Positions 45,515 to 54,363 of a DNA stretch of 64,000 bases are shown here, piece after piece (within the stretch, counting starts at the first letter, position 1; the number at the start of each line of letters is the position of its first letter). The notes below the pieces were generated by a model. The model worked only from the letters and a program-made list of their open reading frames with translations, was not told where the DNA came from and did not search any database. The position numbers were made by a program, and so were the translations under genes. Source of the DNA: Martelella alba (GTDB lineage Bacteria > Pseudomonadota > Gammaproteobacteria > Enterobacterales > Enterobacteriaceae); NCBI RefSeq assembly GCF_005217455.1, contig NZ_SZPQ01000001.1, positions 372,001 to 436,000 on the forward strand, written 5' to 3'.

Positions 45515-46615
45515 ATGAGCATGGGAAGCCCAAAATGCCATTGGCGCCGCGCAGCGGCTTATGTCATGGCGAGCATCGGGCTGGCCGGTTGCGCCAGTAA
45601 TGAATCTTCTGCACCGATCAGTAGCGTGAATGGCGGGAACAATAACGGCATTATCACGGCCCGGCCATCGATGGGGGTACAGCGGGGCCGACCGCCGGTC
45701 GAGAATCAAGTGACGACCGGCCCGTCGGGGAATATTATTTATAACCGCAGCTACAATACCATTCCCAAAGGTTCCTATGCCGGTTCCACCTATGTGGTAA
45801 AACGGGGCGACACGCTGTTCTATATCGCCTGGATAACCGGCAACGATTATCGCGATTTAGCTAAAAGAAACAATATTCCGGAACCTTATGGACTGAACGT
45901 TGGTCAAACACTCCAGGTAGGTAACGGAACGGCACCGCTTACCGGTTACGGAAATACCGTCGGCGGCGGTGGAATGCTGACGGAGAATAATACCCGCGCC
46001 AATGTCGTGCCGAATCCGCCATCCAATACTAAAATGCTGAATACGGGTATTGCTTCCCAAGCGAACAATGCGTATTCTGAAGGTTCAGGTAAACAGAATG
46101 TAGGGAAAATGTTGCCTTCAAACGGCACCAACAATAACAGTAAATTGTTGCCTACATCTGGCGCGGTTGTGACGACAACGGCGCCGGTTACCGCCCCGGG
46201 GGCGACATCGGGACTGGTCGCATCTTCGGGGGGCTCGGCGGCGATAACCAATTGGCGCTGGCCGACGGACGGCAAAATCATCGATAACTTTTCTTCCGCC
46301 GAGGGCGGGAACAAAGGCATCGACATCGCCGGTTCGCGCGGACAGCCAGTCAGGGCTACAGCTGACGGCCGGGTGGTTTATGCCGGTAATGCGTTGCGCG
46401 GGTATGGTAATCTGATCATTATCAAGCACAATGACGACTACCTGAGCGCCTATGCCCATAACGACACAATGCTGGTTCGGGAACAACAAGAAGTCAGGGC
46501 AGGGCAGCAAATTGCTACCATGGGTAGCACAGGTACCAGCTCAGTTAGATTGCATTTTGAAATTCGTTACAAGGGGAAATCCGTAAACCCGCTGCGTTAT
46601 CTTCCGCAGCGATAA
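45515..46615 (+). CDS. nlpD: murein hydrolase activator lipoprotein NlpD
   Basis: The 366-residue lipoprotein has a lipobox (GLAGC, acylated Cys26), a Ser/Asn/Thr-rich linker, a LysM domain (about 92-136, [15 protein letters not shown]) and a C-terminal LytM domain (about 250-366). The LytM zinc-site residues are degenerate: GNKGIDIAG replaces the usual HxGxD, as in E. coli NlpD. It is therefore an activator of amidase AmiC rather than a hydrolase. The Gln/Pro repeats of E. coli NlpD are absent, which accounts for the shorter length. The main rpoS promoter of enterobacteria lies inside nlpD (established for E. coli). Confidence 0.94.
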   Translation: MSMGSPKCHWRRAAAYVMASIGLAGCASNESSAPISSVNGGNNNGIITARPSMGVQRGRPPVENQVTTGPSGNIIYNRSYNTIPKGSYAGSTYVVKRGDTLFYIAWITGNDYRDLAKRNNIPEPYGLNVGQTLQVGNGTAPLTGYGNTVGGGGMLTENNTRANVVPNPPSNTKMLNTGIASQANNAYSEGSGKQNVGKMLPSNGTNNNSKLLPTSGAVVTTTAPVTAPGATSGLVASSGGSAAITNWRWPTDGKIIDNFSSAEGGNKGIDIAGSRGQPVRATADGRVVYAGNALRGYGNLIIIKHNDDYLSAYAHNDTMLVREQQEVRAGQQIATMGSTGTSSVRLHFEIRYKGKSVNPLRYLPQR

Positions 46616-46668
46616 ATTGGTCGGAATATTTCGGTATTCTGTCCTGGGATCACGGGTAGGAGCCACTT

Positions 46669-47658
46669 ATGAGCCAAAACACGCTGAAAGTTAACGAGTT
46701 ACATGAAGATGCTGAATTCGATGAGAATGGAGCCGAAGCATTCGACGAGAAAGCGTTAATCGATGAGCCCGCTGAAAACGATTTGGCTGAAGAAGAGTTG
46801 CTCTCGCAGGCGGCAAGCCAGCGTGTACTTGATGCTACGCAGCTCTACTTGGGTGAAATAGGTTACTCGCCGCTCCTCACCGCTGAAGAAGAAGTTTACT
46901 TTGCCCGGCGCGCACTTCGGGGAGATGTTGCCTCACGACGCCGCATGATTGAAAGCAACCTGCGGCTGGTGGTGAAAATCGCCCGCCGGTACGGCAACCG
47001 GGGCTTGGCCTTGCTGGACCTCATCGAGGAAGGCAACCTCGGCCTGATTCGCGCGGTGGAAAAATTCGACCCGGAACGCGGGTTCCGTTTCTCCACTTAC
47101 GCCACCTGGTGGATTCGTCAGACCATCGAACGGGCTATCATGAACCAGACCCGGACGATTCGCCTGCCGATACATATCGTCAAAGAACTGAACGTGTATT
47201 TGCGAACCGCCAGAGAACTGTCTCACAAGCTGGATCATGAGCCGAGCGCGGAGGAAATCGCCGAGCAACTGGATAAACCGGTTGACGACGTCAGCCGCAT
47301 GCTGCGGTTGAATGAACGCATCACGTCGGTGGATACGCCGCTGGGCGGGGATTCCGAGAAAGCGTTGCTGGATATCCTGTCCGATGAGAAAGAGAGCGGG
47401 CCGGAAGACACCACGCAAGACGACGATATGAAGCAGAGCATCGTCAAATGGCTGTTTGAACTGAACGCCAAACAGCGGGAAGTGCTGGCCAGACGTTTCG
47501 GGTTGCTGGGCTATGAAGCGGCGACCTTGGAAGATGTCGGTCGCGAAATCGGTCTCACCCGTGAGCGCGTTCGTCAGATTCAAGTCGAGGGCTTGCGTCG
47601 TTTACGCGAAATCCTGCAAGGGCAGGGCCTGAATCTGGAGGCGCTGTTTCGCGAGTAA
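46669..47658 (+). CDS. rpoS: RNA polymerase sigma factor RpoS
   Basis: The 329-residue stationary-phase and general stress sigma factor is nearly identical to E. coli RpoS (330 aa) from region 1.2 onward: [24 protein letters not shown], the 2.4 region [16 protein letters not shown], and region 4.2 [20 protein letters not shown]. Differences concentrate in residues 1-50. It follows nlpD by 53 bases and is convergent with mutS 72 bases away, without the variable insertion found there in E. coli. Confidence 0.98.
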   Translation: MSQNTLKVNELHEDAEFDENGAEAFDEKALIDEPAENDLAEEELLSQAASQRVLDATQLYLGEIGYSPLLTAEEEVYFARRALRGDVASRRRMIESNLRLVVKIARRYGNRGLALLDLIEEGNLGLIRAVEKFDPERGFRFSTYATWWIRQTIERAIMNQTRTIRLPIHIVKELNVYLRTARELSHKLDHEPSAEEIAEQLDKPVDDVSRMLRLNERITSVDTPLGGDSEKALLDILSDEKESGPEDTTQDDDMKQSIVKWLFELNAKQREVLARRFGLLGYEAATLEDVGREIGLTRERVRQIQVEGLRRLREILQGQGLNLEALFRE

Positions 47659-47692
47659 TTAACCGCCATTCGCACGGTTATCCCATTCTGGT

Positions 47693-47724
47693 AAAAACGG
47701 TGGCAGGCGCCACCGTTTTTTTTT
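47693..47724. terminator. bidirectional terminator between rpoS and mutS
   Basis: AAAAACGGTGGC-AGGC-GCCACCGTTTTT forms a 10-12 bp stem with an A run on the left and nine T on the right. It serves convergent rpoS and mutS. Confidence 0.92.
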
Positions 47725-47730
47725 GGGGCA

Positions 47731-50295
47731 TTATAACAGGGCCTTGAGCCGATAGATCCATTCCAGTGCTTGACGCGGGCTCAGCGTATCAGGGTCCAAA
47801 TCCTCCAGCGCGGCCACTGCCGGCGGTGTTTCTTCCGGTTGCGACTGCAAAAGCGACAATTGCGAACCCTCGACTGTACTGGTCGCGGCATTCGCGGACA
47901 GGCTTTCCAACTCTTTAAGCTTTTGCCGCGCCCGCTTTATGACCTCGCGGGGAACGCCGGCCAGCGCCGCCACCGACAATCCATAGCTTTTGCTGGCCGC
48001 GCCGTCCTGCACGCTGTGCATAAAGGCGATGGTTTCGCCTTGTTCCAGGGCGTCCAAATGCACGTTCACCACGCCCTCCATTTTGTCCGGCAAGGTGGTG
48101 AGTTCGAAATAATGGGTGGCAAACAGCGTCATGGCCTTAATCTTGCCGGCCAGACTTTCAGCACAAGCCCAGGCCAGGGAAAGCCCGTCATAGGTGGAGG
48201 TACCCCGGCCAATCTCATCCATCAGCACCAGGCTCTGCGGAGTGGCGTTGTGCAAGATATTGGCCGTTTCAGTCATTTCCACCATAAACGTTGAACGACC
48301 GGAAGCCAAATCATCCGCGGCGCCCACCCGGGTGAAGATCCTGTCCACCGGGCCGATAATCGCGTCCTCCGCCGGTACGTAACTGCCAATATAAGCCAGC
48401 AATACGATTAGCGCCGTCTGTCGCATATAGGTGCTTTTGCCGCCCATGTTCGGCCCGGTAATGATCAGCATCCGTCGCTGGGGCGAAAGTGACAGCGGAT
48501 TGGCGATAAAGGGTTCGCTCATCACACGCTCCACCACCGGATGGCGGCCGGCGACGATTTTTATGCCCGGCTGCTCGACAAGCGTGGGGCAAACATAGTT
48601 ATGCGTTTCCGCCCGTTCGGCCAGGTTGCTCAGCACATCGAGCTGCGAGAGGGCGGCCGCGCTTTGCTGCAAGGCGGCCAGGTGCGGTAGCAGCAGATCA
48701 AATAATTGATCATAAAGCGCCTTCTCCAGCGCCAGCGCTTTGCCTTTTGAGGTCAGCACCTTGTCTTCGTATTCTTTCAATTCGGGGATGATATAGCGCT
48801 CGGCGTTTTTCAGGGTTTGTCGGCGAACATAATGAATGGGCGCCTGCCGGCTTTGTCCGCGGCTGAGCTGGATAAAGTAACCGTGTACGGCATTAAACCC
48901 CACTTTCAGCGACTCCAGGCCGGTGCTTTCCCGCTCGCGGATTTCAAGCCGTTCCAGGTAGTCGCTGGCGCCGTCCGCCAGCGAGCGCCATTCGTCCAGT
49001 TCGGCATTGTAGCCCTCGGCGATGACACCACCGTCCCGCACCAATATGGGCGGTGTTTCCACAATAGCGCGCTCCAGCAACTGGCGAAGTTCGCTGAAGT
49101 CGCCCATCTCCCGCGCCAGTTGATCGAGGTGATCGGCGGTTTTGCCGGCCAGCAGGGCATGAATCGCGGGCAGTTGTTGAAAAGCATGGCGCATGCGGCC
49201 CAAATCGCGCGGCCGGGCGGATCGCAGTGCCAGCCGGGCGAGGACCCGTTCCAAATCGCCCACTTGCTGCAACAGCGGCCGTAATTCGGGGTAGATATCC
49301 TGTAATTCCCGGATGGACTCCTGGCGTTGACGCAGCGTGGCGAGATCCCGGGTGGGCATATGCAGCCAGCGTTTCAGCATGCGGCTGCCCATGGGCGTCA
49401 CTGTGCGGTCTAGTATATCCGCCAGTGTATTGTCGGTGCCGCCGCCCAGATTTTGGGTGATTTCCAGGTTACGGCGAGTGGCGGCATCCATGATGATGCC
49501 GTCTTGCGGGCGCTCCAACGTCACTGCGCGAATATGGGGCAGGCTCGTGCGCTGGGTGTCCTTGACGTATTGCAACAGACAACCGGCCGCCCGTAGGGCC
49601 CTGGCGGCGCGTTCAACGCCAAAACCGTTCAGATCGCGGGTACCGAATTGCAAATTGAGCTGCTGGCGGGCGGTATCGAGATCAAACTCCCAGATTGGCC
49701 GACGGCGTAAGCCGCGGCGATGTTCGATAAGGCCCATGTCGCCCAAGGTTTCCGGATACAACAGCTCCGCCGGATTGGTGCGCAACAATTCGGCGGCCAT
49801 TCCCTCGCGATCGGTCGGTTCGCCGATGCGAAACCGGCCCGAACTGACATCCAGCGTGGCATAGCCAAAGCCTTGCGGCTCCTGCCAGATTGCGGCCAGC
49901 AGATTGTCCTGCCGCTCGCTGAGCAAGGCTTCGTCGCTGATGGTCCCTGGCGTCACAATCCTGACCACCCGGCGTTCCACCGGGCCTTTGGCCGCCGCCG
50001 GATCGCCGATTTGCTCACATATGGCCACCGATTCCCCTAGTTGCACCAGTTTGGCCAGATAGGTTTCCACCGCATGATAAGGCACGCCGGCCATAGGGAT
50101 CGGTTCGCCCGCCGACTGGCCGCGCTTGGTCAGGGAAATGTCCAGCAATTGGGCCGCCCGCTTGGCGTCGTCATAAAACATTTCATAAAAATCGCCCATG
50201 CGGTAGAACAACAGGATGTCCGGATGCTGGGCCTTTAAGCCAAGATACTGCTGCATCATTGGGGTGTGGGAGTCGAAATTCTCTGGTGTACTCAT
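47731..50295 (-). CDS. mutS: DNA mismatch repair protein MutS
   Basis: The 854-residue protein matches E. coli MutS (853 aa). The mismatch-reading Phe36-Tyr37-Glu38 (MGDFYEMF), the Walker A motif [13 protein letters not shown], the Walker [13 protein letters not shown] region and the C-terminal tetramerisation tail are present. It recognises mismatches and recruits MutL. Position 9 is serine (NFDSHTPMM) where E. coli has alanine. The first 44 bases of this gene reappear at 52285-52328 next to the second integrase copy, so mutS marks the edge of acquired DNA. Confidence 0.98.
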   Translation of the reverse strand: MSTPENFDSHTPMMQQYLGLKAQHPDILLFYRMGDFYEMFYDDAKRAAQLLDISLTKRGQSAGEPIPMAGVPYHAVETYLAKLVQLGESVAICEQIGDPAAAKGPVERRVVRIVTPGTISDEALLSERQDNLLAAIWQEPQGFGYATLDVSSGRFRIGEPTDREGMAAELLRTNPAELLYPETLGDMGLIEHRRGLRRRPIWEFDLDTARQQLNLQFGTRDLNGFGVERAARALRAAGCLLQYVKDTQRTSLPHIRAVTLERPQDGIIMDAATRRNLEITQNLGGGTDNTLADILDRTVTPMGSRMLKRWLHMPTRDLATLRQRQESIRELQDIYPELRPLLQQVGDLERVLARLALRSARPRDLGRMRHAFQQLPAIHALLAGKTADHLDQLAREMGDFSELRQLLERAIVETPPILVRDGGVIAEGYNAELDEWRSLADGASDYLERLEIRERESTGLESLKVGFNAVHGYFIQLSRGQSRQAPIHYVRRQTLKNAERYIIPELKEYEDKVLTSKGKALALEKALYDQLFDLLLPHLAALQQSAAALSQLDVLSNLAERAETHNYVCPTLVEQPGIKIVAGRHPVVERVMSEPFIANPLSLSPQRRMLIITGPNMGGKSTYMRQTALIVLLAYIGSYVPAEDAIIGPVDRIFTRVGAADDLASGRSTFMVEMTETANILHNATPQSLVLMDEIGRGTSTYDGLSLAWACAESLAGKIKAMTLFATHYFELTTLPDKMEGVVNVHLDALEQGETIAFMHSVQDGAASKSYGLSVAALAGVPREVIKRARQKLKELESLSANAATSTVEGSQLSLLQSQPEETPPAVAALEDLDPDTLSPRQALEWIYRLKALL

Positions 50296-50879
50296 TGAGT
50301 CAAGATGTCCATTTCTCTGATTTTTTCAAGTTAGTGATGAGAATTGTTCTCATGAATGATCACTGTGTCTCAAGAAATATCGCTACATCTTACAGTTAAA
50401 TGTAGGTCAGCGTACGGGGTAATCCCGGTGCGGCCGAGCTCCCGTTGGGCACCAAACCGCCGATCCGCACGCTGGCTGGTCTTGGAATCGGTCCATGATA
50501 ACGGAGTCTTTATGGCAGGGAAACAAGAGGGCAAGCCCCTAACGTCAAAAGCGATGGAAATGATGAAATCGACAGATAAAGATAAGGCTGACACAGGTGA
50601 AAACCGTGGCCTGCGGGTCAGTTGTGGAACGACCGGCGCCAAAACCTTTTTCTACCGCTATACCAGCCCACTGACAGGTAAGCTGGCCCAAGCCAAAATC
50701 GGCAACTTCCCGCGCACGTCGCTGGCCGTGGCGCGTATCAAGCTTGGCGAGTTGCGGCAGATTCGCCAGCAGGGGCGCTGTCCCGCCGCTGAACTCAAAC
50801 AAGAAAAACAGCAGCAGACCGAGGCGGCAGCAAAAAAGCCGGCGCCGGAACTGACGGTACAGGGGTTAATTGAACTCTA
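50252..50879 (+). repeat. direct repeat, left copy (mutS 5' end to integrase codon 122)
   Basis: This 628-base segment aligns without indels to 52285-52912 at an offset of exactly 2033. I counted roughly 27 differences by hand (about 96% identity). It covers the first 44 bases of mutS, the spacer upstream of the integrase and the first 122 integrase codons. The right break lies exactly where this integrase copy joins the vsr fragment. Confidence 0.92.
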
Positions 50880-50880
50880 A
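50512..50880 (+). pseudogene. truncated P4-type tyrosine integrase (left copy)
   Basis: Only 122 residues remain: the N-terminal arm-binding DUF4102-like domain (FFYRYTSPLTGKLAQAKIGNFP, VARIKLGELRQIRQQG), an Ala/Lys/Gln-rich linker and the first residues of the core-binding domain (LTVQGLIEL), then a stop created at the junction. The catalytic domain is gone, so it cannot recombine DNA. ATG 50512 follows ACGGAG. It lies divergent from mutS with the usual geometry of an integrase beside its attachment site. Confidence 0.88.
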
Positions 50881-51009
50881 AAATCGAACCAAGAGTACTG
50901 GTTAGCTAAGCTGGCGAGGAATAAGATGCGGGATACATCAAATCTTTTGAAACTGCATGAAATGGGCTGGGAAACTTTGGTGATCTGGGAATGTGAGTTA
51001 AAGGACTAG
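50881..51009 (+). pseudogene. C-terminal remnant of a very short patch repair (Vsr-type) endonuclease
   Basis: Reading frame 1 from 50881 gives 42 residues ending in a stop: KSNQEYWLAKLARNKMRD, then TSNLLKLHEMGWETLVIWEC and ELKD. This is the typical C-terminal third of Vsr proteins (FWxxKxxxNxxRDxxxxxxLxxxGWxVLxVWEC). The N-terminal part with the catalytic Asp and His residues is missing. The fragment is joined directly to the stop codon of the left integrase stub. Vsr genes usually accompany a cytosine-5 methylase, which suggests a lost restriction-modification cassette. Confidence 0.78.
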
Positions 51010-51197
51010 ATCTTCTGCAAGCAGAGATTAAATTGTTTCTTGCCGCCAAATAAAAAATATCGACTGATGGTTAACGAGATCAGGTGTATTAGGTTTTTCA
51101 ACCGACAACCTTCACCGTTGACAAAAATGCCGACACACCAGCATCGTTTTTAGCTTATAATGTGTTGTGGTAATCAGCCGTCAGCGCAGGAGTAGTG

Positions 51198-51368
51198 ATG
51201 AGCAGTAGTAAAAAAGTGGTGGGATCTTATAACAGGCCCTCGCGCGAACAGATTGTCCGTTCAGTCGTGACTTCGACGGCAATTGAAACCGGTCAGTCTT
51301 CGGAGCAAGTTGAAGCTTCCCTGAAAGCTCAGCGCAAAAAATTTGCCCATCTTCGTTTGGGAGATTAA
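51198..51368 (+). CDS. 56-residue protein, possible Fic antitoxin
   Basis: ATG 51198 has AGGAG at spacing 5, with TATAAT at 51156-51161 upstream. The charged, helical 56-residue product carries TSTAIETG, which contains Ser-x-x-x-Glu and resembles the (S/T)xxxE(G/N) inhibitory motif of Fic antitoxins, except that Thr follows the Glu. Its C-terminus is QRKKFAHLRLGD. It converges on fic and overlaps its last codons by four bases. Antitoxins of the VbhA type are normally upstream on the same strand, so the orientation is unusual. No family is firmly recognised. The role is inference. Confidence 0.6.
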   Translation: MSSSKKVVGSYNRPSREQIVRSVVTSTAIETGQSSEQVEASLKAQRKKFAHLRLGD

Positions 51369-51982
51369 GCGTTTTCCAGTGCTTTGCTAACCCAATATTT
51401 TATTGGCTCATAATTCATGGGCATACCTGCATGAATAGCTGATATATATTGGCTCTTGTTTTGCTCCCAGCTTCCATAATTCAAAGGGTTAAACCCTCCC
51501 TGTACCGCCATAACGTCAGCCAGGAGCCGTGATAAGCGCCCGTTGCCTTCCCTGAACGGATGGATGAGTATCAGCTCGACATGGACAATGGCGATCGCTT
51601 CAATGAGCTGCTCTTTATCCATCCCCGAGCAGGGTGTGTATATGGCCAGGTATTTTGTTTCGAACTCACTCAACAATTTCGGTATTTGGGCTGAAGGCGC
51701 AAACATAAAGCCGCCTTTGCTGATATTCATCGTTCTTTCTTGTCCAGCCCACTCATAGATGCTCTCTAACCAGCGCCGATGCCAGCTTTTTAGCATGGCA
51801 ACCGTTATGCGCCCAAGAGGGAATTGCTGTTCAAAAACAGTCTGATAAAATTTTTCCAGCAGAACCAATTCCGCGCCATTGATTTCATCAGGTTTCGAGA
51901 TCCCCAGCTTGTTGGCCAAGACCTGTTCGCCAGAGCCTTCGGCGAACTTTCCTTCGCTGTTGGAAACGTCATATCGGTTCAT
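51365..51982 (-). CDS. Fic-domain protein (AMP-transferase type)
   Basis: The 205-residue protein has the complete Fic motif HPFREGNGRLSR at 141-152, with catalytic His141, Glu145, Asn147 and Arg149, and the flap GGFMFAPSAQIPKLLSEFE (90-108). Active Fic proteins usually transfer AMP from ATP to target hydroxyls. The last residues, SKALEN (199-204), fit the inhibitory pattern (S/T)xxxE(G/N) at the C-terminus, as in class III self-inhibited Fic proteins such as NmFic. It may therefore control itself. It lies between the two integrase copies and is moderately A+T rich. No N-terminal inhibitory motif was seen. Confidence 0.9.
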   Translation of the reverse strand: MNRYDVSNSEGKFAEGSGEQVLANKLGISKPDEINGAELVLLEKFYQTVFEQQFPLGRITVAMLKSWHRRWLESIYEWAGQERTMNISKGGFMFAPSAQIPKLLSEFETKYLAIYTPCSGMDKEQLIEAIAIVHVELILIHPFREGNGRLSRLLADVMAVQGGFNPLNYGSWEQNKSQYISAIHAGMPMNYEPIKYWVSKALENA

Positions 51983-52033
51983 CGGGGTATTCCACTTTGC
52001 GGATGTTACTGCCAGGGCGTCAGCCTTTAATTA

Positions 52034-52160
52034 TATACCCGTCATACTTCAAGTTGCAGGTGCGTTGGCTTTCCTCGCTCACCCCAGTCACTTACCTGAG
52101 TAAGCTCCTGGGGATTCGCTGCGTCGCCTCCTTCCTGCAACTCGAATTATTTAGGGTATA
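52034..52160. repeat. intergenic hairpin repeat, canonical form (copy D)
   Basis: This 127-base element has inverted ends TATACCC/GGGTATA, followed inward by AAGTTGCAGG/CCTGCAACT and a central hairpin CCCCAG-TCACTTAC/GTAAG-CTCCTGGGG. It is the common dispersed palindrome of Pectobacteriaceae, Yersiniaceae and Photorhabdus-like genomes. Here it lies 5' of fic inside the acquired segment, so it either moved with the island or inserted later. The spacer 51983-52284 holds no other feature. Confidence 0.8.
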
Positions 52161-52284
52161 GTGCTATTGTCGAATGGTGGAATGAAATGACCGATAAATC
52201 AATCAGTTATAAAAATATAGGTTAAAGTGTAGTCTTTTCTTATTTTTTGAAAATTGTCGTTAAATATCAATCACAACACACCAA

Positions 52285-52328
52285 TGCATCATTGGCGTGT
52301 GGGCGTCGAAATTCTCTGGTGTACTCAT
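52285..52328 (-). pseudogene. duplicated 5' end of mutS (14 codons)
   Basis: The reverse strand from 52328 reads [14 protein letters not shown], the first 14 codons of mutS. The homology then stops abruptly. Compared with the resident gene there are two changes, one of which restores the alanine found in E. coli MutS (resident: DSH). It marks the left boundary of the second integrase unit and is the best candidate for an attachment-site duplication. Confidence 0.8.
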
Positions 52329-52912
52329 TGAGTCAAGATGTCCGTTTCTCTGATTTTTTCAAGTTAGTGATGAGAATTGTTCTCATGAATGATCATTGTG
52401 TCTCAAGAAATATCGCTACATCTTACAGTTAAATGTAGGTCAGCGTACGGGGTAATCCCGGTGCGGCCGAGCTCCTGTTGGGCACCAAACCGCCGATCCG
52501 CACGCTGGCTGGTTTTGGAATTGGTCCATGATAACGGAGTCTTTATGGCAGGGAAACAAGAGGGCAAGCCCCTAACGTCAAAAGCGATGGAAATGATGAA
52601 ATCGACAGATAAAGATAAGGCTGACACCGGTGAAAACCGTGGCCTGCGGGCCAGTTGTGGGACGAGCGGCGTCAAAACCTTTTTTTACCGTTATATCAGC
52701 CCACTGACAGGTAAGCTGACCCAAGCCAAAATCGGCAACTTCCCGCACACGTCGCTGGCCGTGGCGCGTATCAAGCTTGGCGAGTTGCGGCAGATTCGCC
52801 AGCAGGGGCGCCGTCCCGCCGCTGAACTCAAGCAAAAAAAACAGCAGCGGACCGAGACGGCAGCAAAAAAACCGGCGCCGGGACTGACCGTACAGGGGCT
52901 AATTGAACTCTA
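52285..52912 (+). repeat. direct repeat, right copy (mutS 5' end to integrase codon 122)
   Basis: This is the partner of 50252-50879 at an offset of 2033 bases with no gaps. Here the homology ends because the integrase continues (CTATCTTTCCGAACGC), whereas the left copy enters the vsr fragment at the same base. Confidence 0.92.
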
Positions 52913-53582
52913 TCTTTCCGAACGCATAGAAGACCGCCATGCTCTGGATGGCAAGATCATTCCCGGCGCGAGAAAGAAGAAAGGACAGTCCGAGGTTCGC
53001 CGCACTGTATATGCGGAGGCGGTGGAAAAGCGGGGTCACCGTAAGCTGGCGAAATTTCTCCAATGGCAGCCGGGATCAGCCTATACGCCCACCATTAAAG
53101 AATGCGTTACGCCTGACCCTATGGGATGCCGGACGGGTGAAGTGTGCAATATGGCCTGGGAGGATGTGGATCTTACCAAAGGGACAATACACCTACGGGA
53201 AACCAAGACCGGGGTAAAGCGCGATGTGCAGTTATCCACCCAGGCTATCGATTTCCTTAAAATCTTGCGGCTTAACTCCGATAAATATTTATTTCCGTCG
53301 CAAGCAACCAAATTGCCTATCCAGCAGAAGTATTTGACGGAGAACTCGTGGCGTTTGCGTGAAGCGGGGCAAATGCTGGACATTCCCCACTGGACGCCCC
53401 ATGACTTGCGGCGCACCGTTCGTACCGGATTGTCGCGTTTGCAGTGCCCGAATGAAATTGCCGAGGCGGTGTTGGGGCATACGCGTGGCGGGGTGGAAGG
53501 GATCTACAATCTGTACAAGTATGACGCCGAGTGCAAGCAGTGGTTGCAGGTATGGGCGGATTATCTGGGTAGCGTGGCCTAA
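52545..53582 (+). pseudogene. P4-type tyrosine integrase, full-frame but internally damaged
   Basis: The 345-residue frame has the N-terminal arm domain and a catalytic domain with RTGEVCNMAWEDVD (Arg I), HDLRRTVRTGLSRL (His-x-x-Arg), LGHTRGG and a C-terminal Tyr in GIYNLYKYDAE. Relatives are near 400-420 residues. About 70 residues of the core-binding domain appear missing between RRTVYAEAVEKRGH and KLAKFLQW. In addition KECVTPDPMGCRTG replaces the expected KNALRLTLWTGCRTG, which is readable in the +1 frame at about 53098-53125, so two compensating indels are likely. Recombinase activity is doubtful. Confidence 0.78.
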
Positions 53583-53658
53583 GGGAATAGCTGAGTTATA
53601 AGAATTTGGCGTAGTTTAACGTAGCTGCATAAGCTGAGATCTGAACTGACAGTAACCG

Positions 53659-53715
53659 TGTATAGCAATATGCTATACAATAGGCTAAGATATCTGTGTA
53701 GCAATCCGCTATACG
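53659..53715. promoter_or_regulatory. operator palindromes in front of the TacA/TacT-type pair
   Basis: TGTATAGCA-ATA-TGCTATACA (53659-53679) is a perfect 9-bp inverted repeat. A related imperfect one, GTGTAGC-AATCC-GCTATAC, ends at 53714. They lie just upstream of ATG 53729. Ribbon-helix-helix antitoxins of the DUF1778 family repress their own operons by binding such repeats, so these are probable TacA operators. Confidence 0.65.
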
Positions 53716-53728
53716 GGGTAAATAAATA

Positions 53729-54010
53729 ATGAGATCAGAGCGAGCAGAAGTCAAAGAAACGCCCATTAATATCCGAGCAAAGGCGTCACAGCGGGAACTT
53801 ATCGATATGGCGGCCAGCCTGCTGTCAAAATCGCGCACTGATTTTGTGCTTGATGCGGCATGCCGGGAAGCGGAAGAGGTGTTGCTGGACCAGCGTTTGT
53901 TTGTGCTTGACGAGGAGCGGTTTAGCGCTTTCATTGACGCCATGGAAAAACCTGTTGCCTCCAATGAGAGATTACATGCATTACTGGATAAGAAATCACC
54001 GTGGGAATAG
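53729..54010 (+). CDS. DUF1778 ribbon-helix-helix antitoxin, TacA type
   Basis: The 93-residue protein starts with a ribbon-helix-helix DNA-binding part (about 9-55: ETPINIRAKASQRELIDMAASLLSKSRTDFVLDAA). A C-terminal toxin-neutralising tail follows, containing VLLDQRLFVLDEERFSAFIDAMEKP, typical of DUF1778 antitoxins. It overlaps the start of the GNAT toxin gene by ten bases. Since the toxin is cut off, this antitoxin may now be an orphan that still represses its promoter. Confidence 0.88.
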   Translation: MRSERAEVKETPINIRAKASQRELIDMAASLLSKSRTDFVLDAACREAEEVLLDQRLFVLDEERFSAFIDAMEKPVASNERLHALLDKKSPWE

Positions 54011-54363
54011 GGGTACCTGAATTGCTGGCTCCCCGGCATATTATCGCGGATTTCCATTGTTCAGAGCCGTCACTGGATGAATGGCTGAAACGTAAGGCGC
54101 TTAAAAACCAAACCAGTGGCGCATCGCGGACGTTTATTATCTGCGAATCGGACAGCAAGCAGGTTATCGGTTTTTACGCACTGGCCACAGGTAGTGTGCA
54201 GCGTCAAACCGTGTCGGGATCCTTAAGGCGCAATATGCCTGAGCCGATACCCGTTTTAGTTTTGGGGCGTTTGGCGGTGGATGCGCGTCACCATGGCCTC
54301 GGTTTCCTGTCCATCTTTATAAAACACAACAGTGGGAATACTGCGAATCCCGTGTTTTGCTGA
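54001..54363 (+). pseudogene. truncated GNAT acetyltransferase toxin, TacT type
   Basis: The GTG at 54001 opens a frame matching the first part of TacT-like toxins (aminoacyl-tRNA acetyltransferases): LDEWLKRKALKNQTSGASRTFIIC, VIGFYALATGSV, and PIPVLVLGRLAVDARHHGLG, the acetyl-CoA loop. Homology stops at about residue 100 (near base 54300). The remaining residues are the antisense of the neighbouring thioredoxin gene. The C-terminal half, with the catalytic Tyr region, is missing, so the toxin should be inactive. Confidence 0.82.
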
